Of a stretch of DNA of 5,610 nucleotides, positions 1 to 5,610 are shown piece by piece; the first letter of the stretch is position 1; the number at the start of each line of letters is the position of its first letter. The DNA comes from Cyclobacteriaceae bacterium. Its GTDB lineage: Bacteria > Bacteroidota > Bacteroidia > Cytophagales > Cyclobacteriaceae. Position numbers and translations under genes: made by a program. The DNA lies in assembly GCA_029861825.1 (NCBI GenBank), contig JAOTYN010000299.1:1-5610 (forward strand). Direction: 5' to 3'. The notes under the pieces were generated by a model, which saw only the letters and a list, made by a program, of their open reading frames with translations, searched no databases and was not told the DNA's origin.

Positions 1-937
1 TTTTCTTCATTTCTACGGAGAGGAAATTACCCTGTAACGGGTAGGCAACATAATCCCTATAATCCCGTGTGAATTTATAGCTCAGCGTAAAGAACCTTTG
101 CAAGGTCCGTCCATCCAACAGATAATTCGGATTTAATAGGGCAATGGTGTCGTTAATGTTGGTATAATTAAATCCTAAAGTGACAAAATGACGATTATAA
201 AAGGAATAACGGTGGGTCCAGGTTAAGCTGGTAGCAAATGCCTTACGCAGGATATCATCAGATTCAGCGAAGGTCTGTTTATTTTCGGTGGATCTATAGA
301 CCAGGTTTTTTTGGTCGGAGTAGCCAATGTTGAAGATCAATCCATTTCGTTGATTCTCGTCAAAAGCTGGAACTACATAGTTCAGAGCAAAGGTCTTGGA
401 AAAGCCGAATTGAGCTACCAGCTTCAGGGTTTCCCGTCTTCCCCGGAAATTATATTGAAAGAGTTTTAATCCGTAATTGACCCTGGATAGATCACGACCT
501 TGATTGGCCCACCATTCATTAAAATTTCGGTCGGCCAGTTTGAATATTGGTGAAGGGAAGAAATACCAGCGCTCCTTTACCTGAACCACCAGGTTAATAC
601 GGCCCTGTGCAAAGTCCAAAACATGAATGTTGGCCTCTAAAAACAGACTGGTATTGATCAGTTTTTCCTGATCGCGTTCTATAATGAGCGGGATGTCGTT
701 GCGTAATATTTTTGTACCAGGCTGGACGGATAACTCACGTAGTATGATGCGTTCTTTAGTTCTCCGGTTACCGACAATGAAGATCTTTTCAACCTCCACA
801 GTTTGTTGAGCCAGACTGTCGAGGGGAGTTTCTGAGGGTTCGCTATTGGCCACAAAAAGGGTGTCAACAGTACTTTGAGCATATAACTCTATACTGCTGA
901 ATAACAAGATCCACAACAATATTCTCAGACTGTACAA
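1..937 (-). CDS. Omp85/BamA-TamA-type outer membrane protein with one POTRA domain (3' end outside window)
   Basis: This is an open frame of 312 codons without a stop that runs off the left edge. Residues 1-20 look like a Sec signal peptide: a short n-region with Arg5, the hydrophobic stretch LLWILLF, and a possible cleavage site after Tyr-Ala20. A Ser/Thr/Pro-rich linker follows. Residues about 48-123 resemble a POTRA domain, with IFIVGNRRTKERIILREL, then PGT, and a final strand ending VQVKERW. From about 130 onward there are alternating aromatic/polar stretches ending in aromatic residues, as expected for transmembrane beta strands of an Omp85 barrel. Known Omp85 proteins insert or export proteins, or move lipids, at the outer membrane; a single POTRA argues against BamA itself, which usually has five, so the substrate is unknown. 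The start is uncertain. An in-frame TAA lies just upstream, so TTG at 937 is the first usable codon, preceded by AAAAGGGG. An out-of-frame ATG at 945 would join this frame if one base were inserted. The gene diverges from yidD. Confidence 0.85.
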   Translation of the reverse strand, partial: MYSLRILLWILLFSSIELYAQSTVDTLFVANSEPSETPLDSLAQQTVEVEKIFIVGNRRTKERIILRELSVQPGTKILRNDIPLIIERDQEKLINTSLFLEANIHVLDFAQGRINLVVQVKERWYFFPSPIFKLADRNFNEWWANQGRDLSRVNYGLKLFQYNFRGRRETLKLVAQFGFSKTFALNYVVPAFDENQRNGLIFNIGYSDQKNLVYRSTENKQTFAESDDILRKAFATSLTWTHRYSFYNRHFVTLGFNYTNINDTIALLNPNYLLDGRTLQRFFTLSYKFTRDYRDYVAYPLQGNFLSVEMKK

Positions 938-946
938 AACCGCATT

Positions 947-954
947 CCCCTTTT
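947..954 (-). promoter_or_regulatory. Possible ribosome binding site for the outer membrane protein gene
   Basis: The minus strand reads AAAAGGGG, ending 9 bases before the TTG codon at 937 and only 1 base before the ATG at 945. The spacing suits TTG initiation. Bacteroidota generally rely little on Shine-Dalgarno pairing, and no other gene in the window has such a site, so this may be coincidence. Confidence 0.35.
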
Positions 955-1054
955 AGGAGTAATAAAGCTAATGTTATTTAAAGCAGAATTAAATTGAAAT
1001 GGTTTCCAAATCTCACATCGAGAATAGATTTTTCCATTAAATTGTATTTTTTCA

Positions 1055-1067
1055 ATCCAAATTGGAT
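1055..1067. repeat. Perfect 13-base palindrome, possible operator
   Basis: ATCCAA-A-TTGGAT is a perfect 6-1-6 inverted repeat, 41 bases upstream of the first possible yidD start and inside the divergent intergenic region. The symmetry does not extend outward: the next bases are A and A. It is too short and too tight-looped to be a terminator hairpin. It could be a half-site pair for a dimeric regulator, or chance in AT-rich DNA. Confidence 0.35.
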
Positions 1068-1108
1068 AATTCCCAGTCATACCAAACTGATAGACCTGCA
1101 ATTTATGT

Positions 1109-1342
1109 ATGTTTATGATTATGAAGAACTGGCTGAGATTAATTTTTGTTTTTCCTATCAAATTGTACCAATGGGTCCTTTCACCCTTAATACCAGCCAG
1201 TTGCCGTTATTCACCTACATGTTCGGAGTACGCTAAACAAGCCATATTGAGACACGGACCAATACAAGGTAGCACGCTGGCCATTAAACGGATAGCCAAA
1301 TGTCATCCTTGGGGAGGTAAAGGTTATGATCCTGTGCCTTGA
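1109..1342 (+). CDS. yidD: Membrane protein insertion efficiency factor YidD
   Basis: This 77-residue protein has the full YidD signature. A hydrophobic or amphipathic N-terminus (WLRLIFVFPIKLYQWVLSP) is followed by SCRYSPTCSEYA at 31-42 (Cys32, Cys38), HGPIQGSTLAIKRIAKC at 49-65, and the closing HPWGGKGYDPVP. Known family members are small proteins at the inner face of the cytoplasmic membrane that assist YidC/Sec in inserting membrane proteins; the usual length of 70-90 residues fits. Three in-frame ATGs (1109, 1115, 1121) compete. MKNWLRLIF at 1121 would make a typical N-terminus of 73 residues, and none has a Shine-Dalgarno sequence. It is the only plus-strand gene and runs convergently into lgt: the last 19 bases, coding for YDPVP and the stop, overlap the end of lgt. 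In many bacteria yidD lies in the rpmH-rnpA-yidD-yidC cluster, so this placement is different. Function is confident; the exact start is not. Confidence 0.93.
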   Translation: MFMIMKNWLRLIFVFPIKLYQWVLSPLIPASCRYSPTCSEYAKQAILRHGPIQGSTLAIKRIAKCHPWGGKGYDPVP

Positions 1343-2421
1343 CCTTTTTTGGTTAAAACCCGGTATAGTATAATAATCCCGGCAATTACCAATGGAATAC
1401 TCAGCCATTGCCCCATATTGAGTGGGATGTCGTCCTCAAATGCCTCTTGATTCTCCTTAATAAATTCATAGCAAAACCGTAACCCAAAAAGAATTACTAA
1501 AAAGATCCCAAAAATCAATCCATCCGGAGTATTCTCTTTTTTACGACTCCATATATAGAGCAACAATAGGAATAGTAAAAAGCTTGAGATGGATTCGTAA
1601 AGCTGTGCGGGATGCCTGGGATTACCCGCCACCACCACTTGCGCCCGTAACCTGCCGCCGGTGGCCGGAATCATTTGGTATGGGATTGTAGGGGAGGTAG
1701 GAGCTAAGGTATGGGGTTCATTCACTAAACTTAATTCGGCCAGGGAGCGGTATAATTGAGTGTTCATATAATTTTCGATCTGACTTTGGTTAACACCGGG
1801 CACAAAGTCAATGGAAAGGATCACCGGGGCTTGCATATCCAGGCTGTCCAACTTCTGGGATTTTGAGGCTTCCGCTTTTTCCACGAACGAATTCATTGCT
1901 ACTTTCTCTTCCAATGACCGGGCAAATACCACGCCATTTGAACTATTGGTGGGCTTGCCCACAATCTCAGAGTTGATATAATTACCAAATCTAATCAAGG
2001 CACCTGCCAGGGCCACAATGATCACCACCCGGTCCACTACCCATAGGTAGCTTTGTCCGGCTTTCTTTTTGGAATAGAAATAGATCCCCGATAAAATCCC
2101 CACGGCCGCCCCGTGGCTGGCAAGTCCGCCCTCCCAAACCTTAAGAATGTCTAATGGGTTAGACAAATAGCCAATGGGATCGTAGAACAAACAATGGCCC
2201 AGTCGAGCGCCCACCACCGTGGCAATAACCATGTATAGGGTCAGGGTTTCAACATCCTGTTTGGGTTTGTTTTCAGCTTTAAAAATGTAAAACATCAGTT
2301 GCTGTCCTAATATGAAGCCCATGGCAAAAAGCAATCCGTACCAGACGATGGGGTGATCATTAAAAGGCAGTCGAAACATCTCCTTGGCTGGGTCCCAAAC
2401 GATGTATTGAAGTTGATTCAT
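1324..2421 (-). CDS. lgt: Prolipoprotein diacylglyceryl transferase Lgt, long form with periplasmic insertion
   Basis: Lgt moves a diacylglyceryl group from phosphatidylglycerol to the lipobox cysteine of prelipoproteins, the first step of lipoprotein maturation at the inner membrane. The 365 residues contain several hydrophobic helices and the family landmarks: Tyr28 in WYG, His103 in EGGLASHG, the signature RFGNYINSEIVG at 144-155 (Arg144, Asn147, Glu152), RHPAQLYE at 269-276, and Arg315...Glu319 in LFGLRFCYEFIKENQ. These correspond to E. coli His103, Arg143, Asn146, Glu151, Arg239 and Glu243. The position of E. coli Tyr235 appears to be Leu311. The protein is about 75 residues longer than E. 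coli Lgt. The excess lies mainly at about 160-262, a polar, helix-prone segment between the signature and RHPAQLYE, probably periplasmic. The ATG start lies 35 bases after the nadE stop, with no terminator between, so it is probably co-transcribed. Its 3' end overlaps yidD by 19 bases. Confidence 0.96.
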   Translation of the reverse strand: MNQLQYIVWDPAKEMFRLPFNDHPIVWYGLLFAMGFILGQQLMFYIFKAENKPKQDVETLTLYMVIATVVGARLGHCLFYDPIGYLSNPLDILKVWEGGLASHGAAVGILSGIYFYSKKKAGQSYLWVVDRVVIIVALAGALIRFGNYINSEIVGKPTNSSNGVVFARSLEEKVAMNSFVEKAEASKSQKLDSLDMQAPVILSIDFVPGVNQSQIENYMNTQLYRSLAELSLVNEPHTLAPTSPTIPYQMIPATGGRLRAQVVVAGNPRHPAQLYESISSFLLFLLLLYIWSRKKENTPDGLIFGIFLVILFGLRFCYEFIKENQEAFEDDIPLNMGQWLSIPLVIAGIIILYRVLTKKGQGTGS

Positions 2422-2456
2422 GGGTTTTTCTATTTGCGGGCTAAGTTACTATAATT

Positions 2457-4343
2457 CTATCTGCCGTCTAAAAGTTTCTCTAGTTGCTCAAGTTCCTGGC
2501 GGTACCCACCTGAAAGTATGGGGAATCGGCACCAGGTTTTGGGGTCGATATTGAAATCATCCAAATGAAAGGAAGGGGCCAGCCGTTCCCTCTTCCACTG
2601 ATTTCGGGACCAAAGTCTATAAAACTTAGCTATATGCTTGATTAACAAGTCCTCCGGTTCCAATTGTGTCTCCTTTAATTGCTCAAACACCTGATGTGGA
2701 CTGAGATGGCCCCGAATGGCCAAACGTTCTATGGCCACGATCACCTTGTACGGCATCAAGTCAGCTTCGTCAGTCTGTTTCTGATCCAAAGGCCTCAATT
2801 CTGCGCTGGGCTGCAGTTGGTTCACCTGTCGCAGTCCTGGATAGTTCAGTTCTGTTTCGGCCCACTCCAGCCACTCCAAAATGAACTGTTTGTCAATAGC
2901 GGCTATTGGCGAAATACTTCCACAAGTGTCACCATCCATAGTAGCGTATCCCACGTCACCCTCACTGCGATTTGAGGTGGCGATCAATAAGTTATTTCGA
3001 AGATTGGCCAGCATCCAAATGATAGGTGCACGTGCACGTGCCTGGATGTTCTGCAGCGCAATATCGTCGGTAGCCCAATCCAATGTCCTTCCCAGGGTTT
3101 GCTCAATTTTATGACGGTAGGATCCTACTTCCTGGTCGATGGTCCAGTGGTAAAAAGTGGCTCCTACGGATTCGGCCAATGTCTGAGCAGAATCGAATGT
3201 AGCCTGTGAACTATTTTCGGTTCCTTGGTAGGCACAAATTAGCATATCCGCCATGATTCGCTTTACCGCGTGGCTGGGTTCAAGGTCCCGTACTTCATCA
3301 ATCAAATCATGGAATCCTATCTTTTCCAGAAAAGGAACCACGCCCAATTCCGCGGTACCTCTCCTGACCATTTCAGACACCAAAACTGTGCAAATGGAAG
3401 AATCGGCTCCTCCGCTCAAAGAAAGCACAAAACCCCGGCTGCGACTTTTACGCAGATAATCAAAAAGCGCCAATGTTACCGCTTTGGTAAACTCGATCTT
3501 GGTGTCGTGTGAATCGTGATTCAGTTGGGCCCCACTTTGTTGGGGATGTTCAAAATCAATATCAGCAGAGGCTAGGTTAACCTGTTGGAAGGATAATTTG
3601 GTATTGCGCTGAATCAATTGACCTTTTTGCGCAATAAAGATGTCGCCGTCGAAGATCATGCGTCCCGATTCATTTCCCAGCAAGTTGCTGTACACATATA
3701 CGCAGTCAAAGTTCTTGCTGCTCTGAGTTATCAGATTTTTGCGAAATGCGGATTTATCGAAGGCAAAGTGGCTGGCCGAAGGGTTTAATATCAATTCCAC
3801 GCCCCCGTCGTACAACCGGCAAGCCGGTCTTTTGTGGCCCACCCAGGCATCTTCACAGATCTCAAAACCAATTTTTACACCACGAAGCTCATACATGCGG
3901 TCCCCAAAAGGGTAGGAGATGCCCTCAAATACTATTTCTTGAAGTTTTCCAGGAGGCCAGGCTGTAAACCAACGTGGTTCGTAGTGTACTCCTTCCTTGG
4001 CCAAATGTTGCTTTGGGACAAAACCAAGTATTTTCTGGTTATGGATCAGGCAAGTACAGTTGTATAATTGATCCTCAAACCATACGGGTAAACCTACCAC
4101 GGTAGTTATGTCTCTACACCACTCTTTGATGGCGCCTATATAACTCAAGGCTTTCTCCGACAGCCAACGGCTCAAAAACAGATCCTCCGAACCATATCCT
4201 GTAATGCACAATTCGGGCAGACATAGAATATCTACCCCCTCTGACTGTGCCATTCGGATGGCCACTTTTATATTGTTCAGGTTATTGTCCCAGTCCAGCG
4301 GAGTCTGGTTAAGGGCGGCTCCGGCTATCTTTAGTTTGGTCAT
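2457..4343 (-). CDS. nadE: Glutamine-dependent NAD+ synthetase
   Basis: This enzyme makes NAD+ from nicotinic acid adenine dinucleotide, ATP and glutamine in the cytoplasm, the last step of NAD synthesis. From the chosen ATG the protein has 628 residues. The N-terminal nitrilase-type glutaminase domain (about 1-275) shows the catalytic triad Glu44 (CLPELCITGYG), Lys111 (VPKQHL) and Cys163 (GFEICEDAW). The C-terminal synthetase domain has the PP-loop SGGADSS at 310-316, followed by NIQARARAP, ATSNRSEGDVGYATMDGD and ELRPLDQKQTDE, typical of NadE. Both halves are intact, so ammonia is presumably channelled from the first to the second. The frame stays open to a TTG at 4373, which would add ten residues. 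I prefer ATG at 4343 because MTKLKIAGAALNQTPLDW begins where family members normally do. It lies 40 bases after rnc and 35 before lgt, so it is probably in their transcript. No Shine-Dalgarno sequence is visible. Confidence 0.96.
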   Translation of the reverse strand: MTKLKIAGAALNQTPLDWDNNLNNIKVAIRMAQSEGVDILCLPELCITGYGSEDLFLSRWLSEKALSYIGAIKEWCRDITTVVGLPVWFEDQLYNCTCLIHNQKILGFVPKQHLAKEGVHYEPRWFTAWPPGKLQEIVFEGISYPFGDRMYELRGVKIGFEICEDAWVGHKRPACRLYDGGVELILNPSASHFAFDKSAFRKNLITQSSKNFDCVYVYSNLLGNESGRMIFDGDIFIAQKGQLIQRNTKLSFQQVNLASADIDFEHPQQSGAQLNHDSHDTKIEFTKAVTLALFDYLRKSRSRGFVLSLSGGADSSICTVLVSEMVRRGTAELGVVPFLEKIGFHDLIDEVRDLEPSHAVKRIMADMLICAYQGTENSSQATFDSAQTLAESVGATFYHWTIDQEVGSYRHKIEQTLGRTLDWATDDIALQNIQARARAPIIWMLANLRNNLLIATSNRSEGDVGYATMDGDTCGSISPIAAIDKQFILEWLEWAETELNYPGLRQVNQLQPSAELRPLDQKQTDEADLMPYKVIVAIERLAIRGHLSPHQVFEQLKETQLEPEDLLIKHIAKFYRLWSRNQWKRERLAPSFHLDDFNIDPKTWCRFPILSGGYRQELEQLEKLLDGR

Positions 4344-4383
4344 GATGTGGAATCTGGCTTCGAAACTAACCAATAAATCCCAA

Positions 4384-5118
4384 TTACGGTAGCTTTAAGA
4401 CCTCACATGCCTTAAGGGCGGCATCCTGTTCGGCTTTCTTTTTAGTGGTTCCTTTTCCGGTGGCGGTTTTTACATTATCGATCTTAAGACTTACCGTAAA
4501 CTCCGTATAAGGGGGGGTAGTTTCCACGGAGGAGGATTCGAAGATCACTTCTTTGTTTTCTTTTTGGGCCCATTCAATAATGCGGCTTTTGTAATTGGTA
4601 TTGGTTTGAATGATATGCTCCAGATCAAGATGCTCCGTTACGATTTTTTCAAGGATAAAAATCCTGCAAAACGAGTATCCGCGGTCCAGGAAAACCGCCC
4701 CGATTATGGCTTCAAGGGCATTGCCATAGATGGATTTACTGTTGCCTGCGTGAGGCCTTTCCTGCGATTCGACTATGTGGTGGATGCCTAGTTTATGGGC
4801 TAGGTTGTTCAATGTATCCCTTTTTACGATCCTGGACCTGATTTCCGTGAGAAATCCTTCTGGCTGGAAAGGGAATTTCTTAAACAGGTATTCCGCAACC
4901 ACCATGCTCAGTACGGCATCTCCCAAGTATTCCAGCCTTTCATTGCTTTCGCGATAGCCTTCACGAGACGTTTTGGCCACAGAGCTGTGCAGGGTGGCCA
5001 ATTTAAAAAGATCAAGATTCTTTGGTTTGCGCCCCACGATTTGGGTCACGGCATGGGACAATGATTGGTCCTTATCCGATAGCGGCCGACGGCCCACTAT
5101 TTTTTGCCATAAAGACAC
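4384..5118 (-). CDS. rnc: Ribonuclease III
   Basis: RNase III cleaves double-stranded RNA in the cytoplasm, including rRNA precursors and structured mRNAs. The protein has 244 residues. The endonuclease domain at about 35-165 has the signature NERLEYLGDAVL at 59-70 (Glu60, Glu63, Asp67), followed by the second metal-binding stretch GNALEAIIGAVFLDRGY with Glu136. The dsRNA-binding domain at about 174-243 has NYKSRIIEWAQ, YTEFTVSLKI and the closing TTKKKAEQDAALKACEVL. The position matching E. coli Asp114 is Asn133. The N-terminal extension of about 30 residues (MSLWQKIVGRRPLSDKD...) is longer than in E. coli. The start is GTG, sharing its first G with the fabF stop TAG (sequence TAGTG), which implies translational coupling. 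There is no better start: the nearby ATG, 9 bases on, is out of frame. The fabF-rnc pair is common in Bacteroidota, which supports the call. Confidence 0.96.
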   Translation of the reverse strand: MSLWQKIVGRRPLSDKDQSLSHAVTQIVGRKPKNLDLFKLATLHSSVAKTSREGYRESNERLEYLGDAVLSMVVAEYLFKKFPFQPEGFLTEIRSRIVKRDTLNNLAHKLGIHHIVESQERPHAGNSKSIYGNALEAIIGAVFLDRGYSFCRIFILEKIVTEHLDLEHIIQTNTNYKSRIIEWAQKENKEVIFESSSVETTPPYTEFTVSLKIDNVKTATGKGTTKKKAEQDAALKACEVLKLP

Positions 5119-5610
5119 TAATCGACTACTTTGCGCAAAATGATGGAGGTGTTGTGACCTCCAAAACCGAAGGTGTTACTTAAGGCCACATTTACTTCTC
5201 GTGGCTGGGCCTGGTTGAAAGTAAACTCTAAATTATTATCCAAATTCTCATCATCCGTAAAGTGGTTGATGGTAGGGGGGACCACATTTTTTTCCAAGGC
5301 CATAATTGAGGCAATGGCTTCAACCGCCCCGGCAGCGCCCAAGAGGTGTCCAGTCATGGACTTAGTGGAGCTGATACTCAGATTGTAGGCGTGGTCGCCA
5401 AATACTTTCTTTATAGCCAGGGTCTCACTGATATCTCCTAGAGGTGTGGAAGTGCCATGAACATTGATGTAGTCCACTTCAGAGGGATCCATATTGGCAT
5501 CGTTTAGCGCGTTGATCATCACATTGGTGGCGCCTATACCCTCAGGGTGAGGTGCAGTGATGTGATGCGCATCGGCAGACATGCCGCCTCCTACCAGCTC
5601 CGCATAAATT
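5118..5610 (-). CDS. fabF: 3-oxoacyl-[acyl-carrier-protein] synthase II, C-terminal part (5' end outside window)
   Basis: The last 163 residues of a condensing enzyme that elongates acyl-ACP with malonyl-ACP in fatty acid synthesis. The frame is open to the right edge (reading IYAELVGGGMSADAHHITAP), so the internal ATG at 5582 is not the start. Two of the three catalytic residues are visible: the first His in VHGTSTPLGD (codon 5457-5459, matching E. coli His303) and the second in KSMTGHLLGAAGAVEA (codon 5346-5348, matching His340, with its partner Lys five residues earlier). The nucleophilic Cys lies in the missing part. The tail SNTFGFGGHNTSIILRK is the glycine-rich loop typical of FabF. FabB or a polyketide-type ketosynthase is possible in principle, but close linkage to rnc favours the housekeeping FabF. 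The stop TAG shares one base with the rnc start. Confidence 0.95.
   Translation of the reverse strand, partial: IYAELVGGGMSADAHHITAPHPEGIGATNVMINALNDANMDPSEVDYINVHGTSTPLGDISETLAIKKVFGDHAYNLSISSTKSMTGHLLGAAGAVEAIASIMALEKNVVPPTINHFTDDENLDNNLEFTFNQAQPREVNVALSNTFGFGGHNTSIILRKVVD

Larger units (their letters stand above)
938..1108. promoter_or_regulatory. Divergent intergenic region between the outer membrane protein gene and yidD
   Basis: This AT-rich stretch of 171 bases must hold the promoters of both divergent genes, and it has no convincing gene of its own. I looked for the Bacteroidota sigma pattern TTTG...TAnnTTTG. On the plus strand, TAGATTTT at 1025-1032 matches 5 of the 6 fixed positions, with TTTC at 1003-1006 placed 18 bases upstream. 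On the minus strand, TAATTCTG (plus coordinates 984-991) follows TTTG (1007-1010), but the spacer of 15 bases is short. The nonamer ATTAAATTG occurs twice, at 988-996 and 1036-1044. The promoter assignments are weak; the regulatory role is inferred from position. Confidence 0.4.

Noticed and set aside
679..882. Minus-strand 67-codon frame beginning at an ATG inside the outer membrane protein gene
   Set aside because: It lies wholly within the longer frame that has a signal peptide and POTRA domain; it is a different reading frame of the same DNA with no domain of its own.
925..1161. Minus-strand 78-codon frame across the divergent region, ending at the ATG before the outer membrane gene
   Set aside because: It overlaps the start of yidD, has no recognisable domain, and its end overlaps the signal peptide of the outer membrane protein in another frame. 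It is most likely a chance frame in AT-rich DNA.
994..1236. Plus-strand 80-codon frame overlapping yidD
   Set aside because: It shares most of its length with yidD in another frame, and yidD carries a clear family signature, so this is a shadow.
1318..1365. Possible bidirectional terminator at the yidD/lgt junction (AAGG/CCTT pairs, T6 run at 1345-1350, GGTTAAAACC)
   Set aside because: The candidate stems are only about four base pairs and the GGTT/AACC pair leaves a two-base loop; none makes a credible intrinsic terminator.
3026..3043. GTGCAC repeats with palindromic core around 3030
   Set aside because: This is the coding sequence for the conserved ARARAP motif of NadE (alternating GCA and CGT codons); protein conservation explains it.
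4344..4373. TTG start ten codons upstream of the chosen nadE ATG
   Set aside because: The extra residues VSFEARFHI are not typical of the family N-terminus, whereas MTKLKIAGAALNQTP is.

Overview
The window reads as an ordinary chromosomal segment from a member of the Bacteroidota, probably in the Flavobacteriia/Cytophagia/Saprospiria range. This rests on family details. Lgt has the LFGLRF...EFIKENQ tail and a long periplasmic insertion. FabF ends in GFGGHNTS. RNase III carries YGNALEAIIGAVFLD. Most genes lack a purine-rich Shine-Dalgarno sequence, and intergenic DNA is AT-rich. I cannot name the genus.

Layout, right to left on the minus strand: the C-terminal part of fabF (fatty acid elongation, cut by the right edge); rnc (RNase III), whose GTG start shares one base with the fabF stop; nadE (glutamine-dependent NAD+ synthetase) about 40 bases on; and lgt (prolipoprotein diacylglyceryl transferase) about 35 bases after that. 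The spacing suggests one transcript. Facing them on the plus strand is yidD, a small membrane-protein insertion factor whose last 19 bases overlap the end of lgt. A 171-base AT-rich divergent intergenic region follows. Then comes a minus-strand outer-membrane beta-barrel protein with a signal peptide and one POTRA domain (Omp85/BamA-TamA type), cut by the left edge.

The left half is envelope biogenesis: lipoprotein lipidation, inner-membrane insertion and an outer-membrane assembly or transport barrel. The right half is housekeeping: fatty acid synthesis, RNA processing and NAD synthesis. I see no mobile element, CRISPR array, tRNA, rRNA or defence gene, and nothing that amounts to a new system. 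The points worth a second look are local: the outer-membrane gene's start (TTG or a one-base indel), the convergent yidD/lgt overlap, the Lgt insertion, an Asp-to-Asn change at an RNase III metal-site position, and a small palindrome between yidD and the outer-membrane gene.
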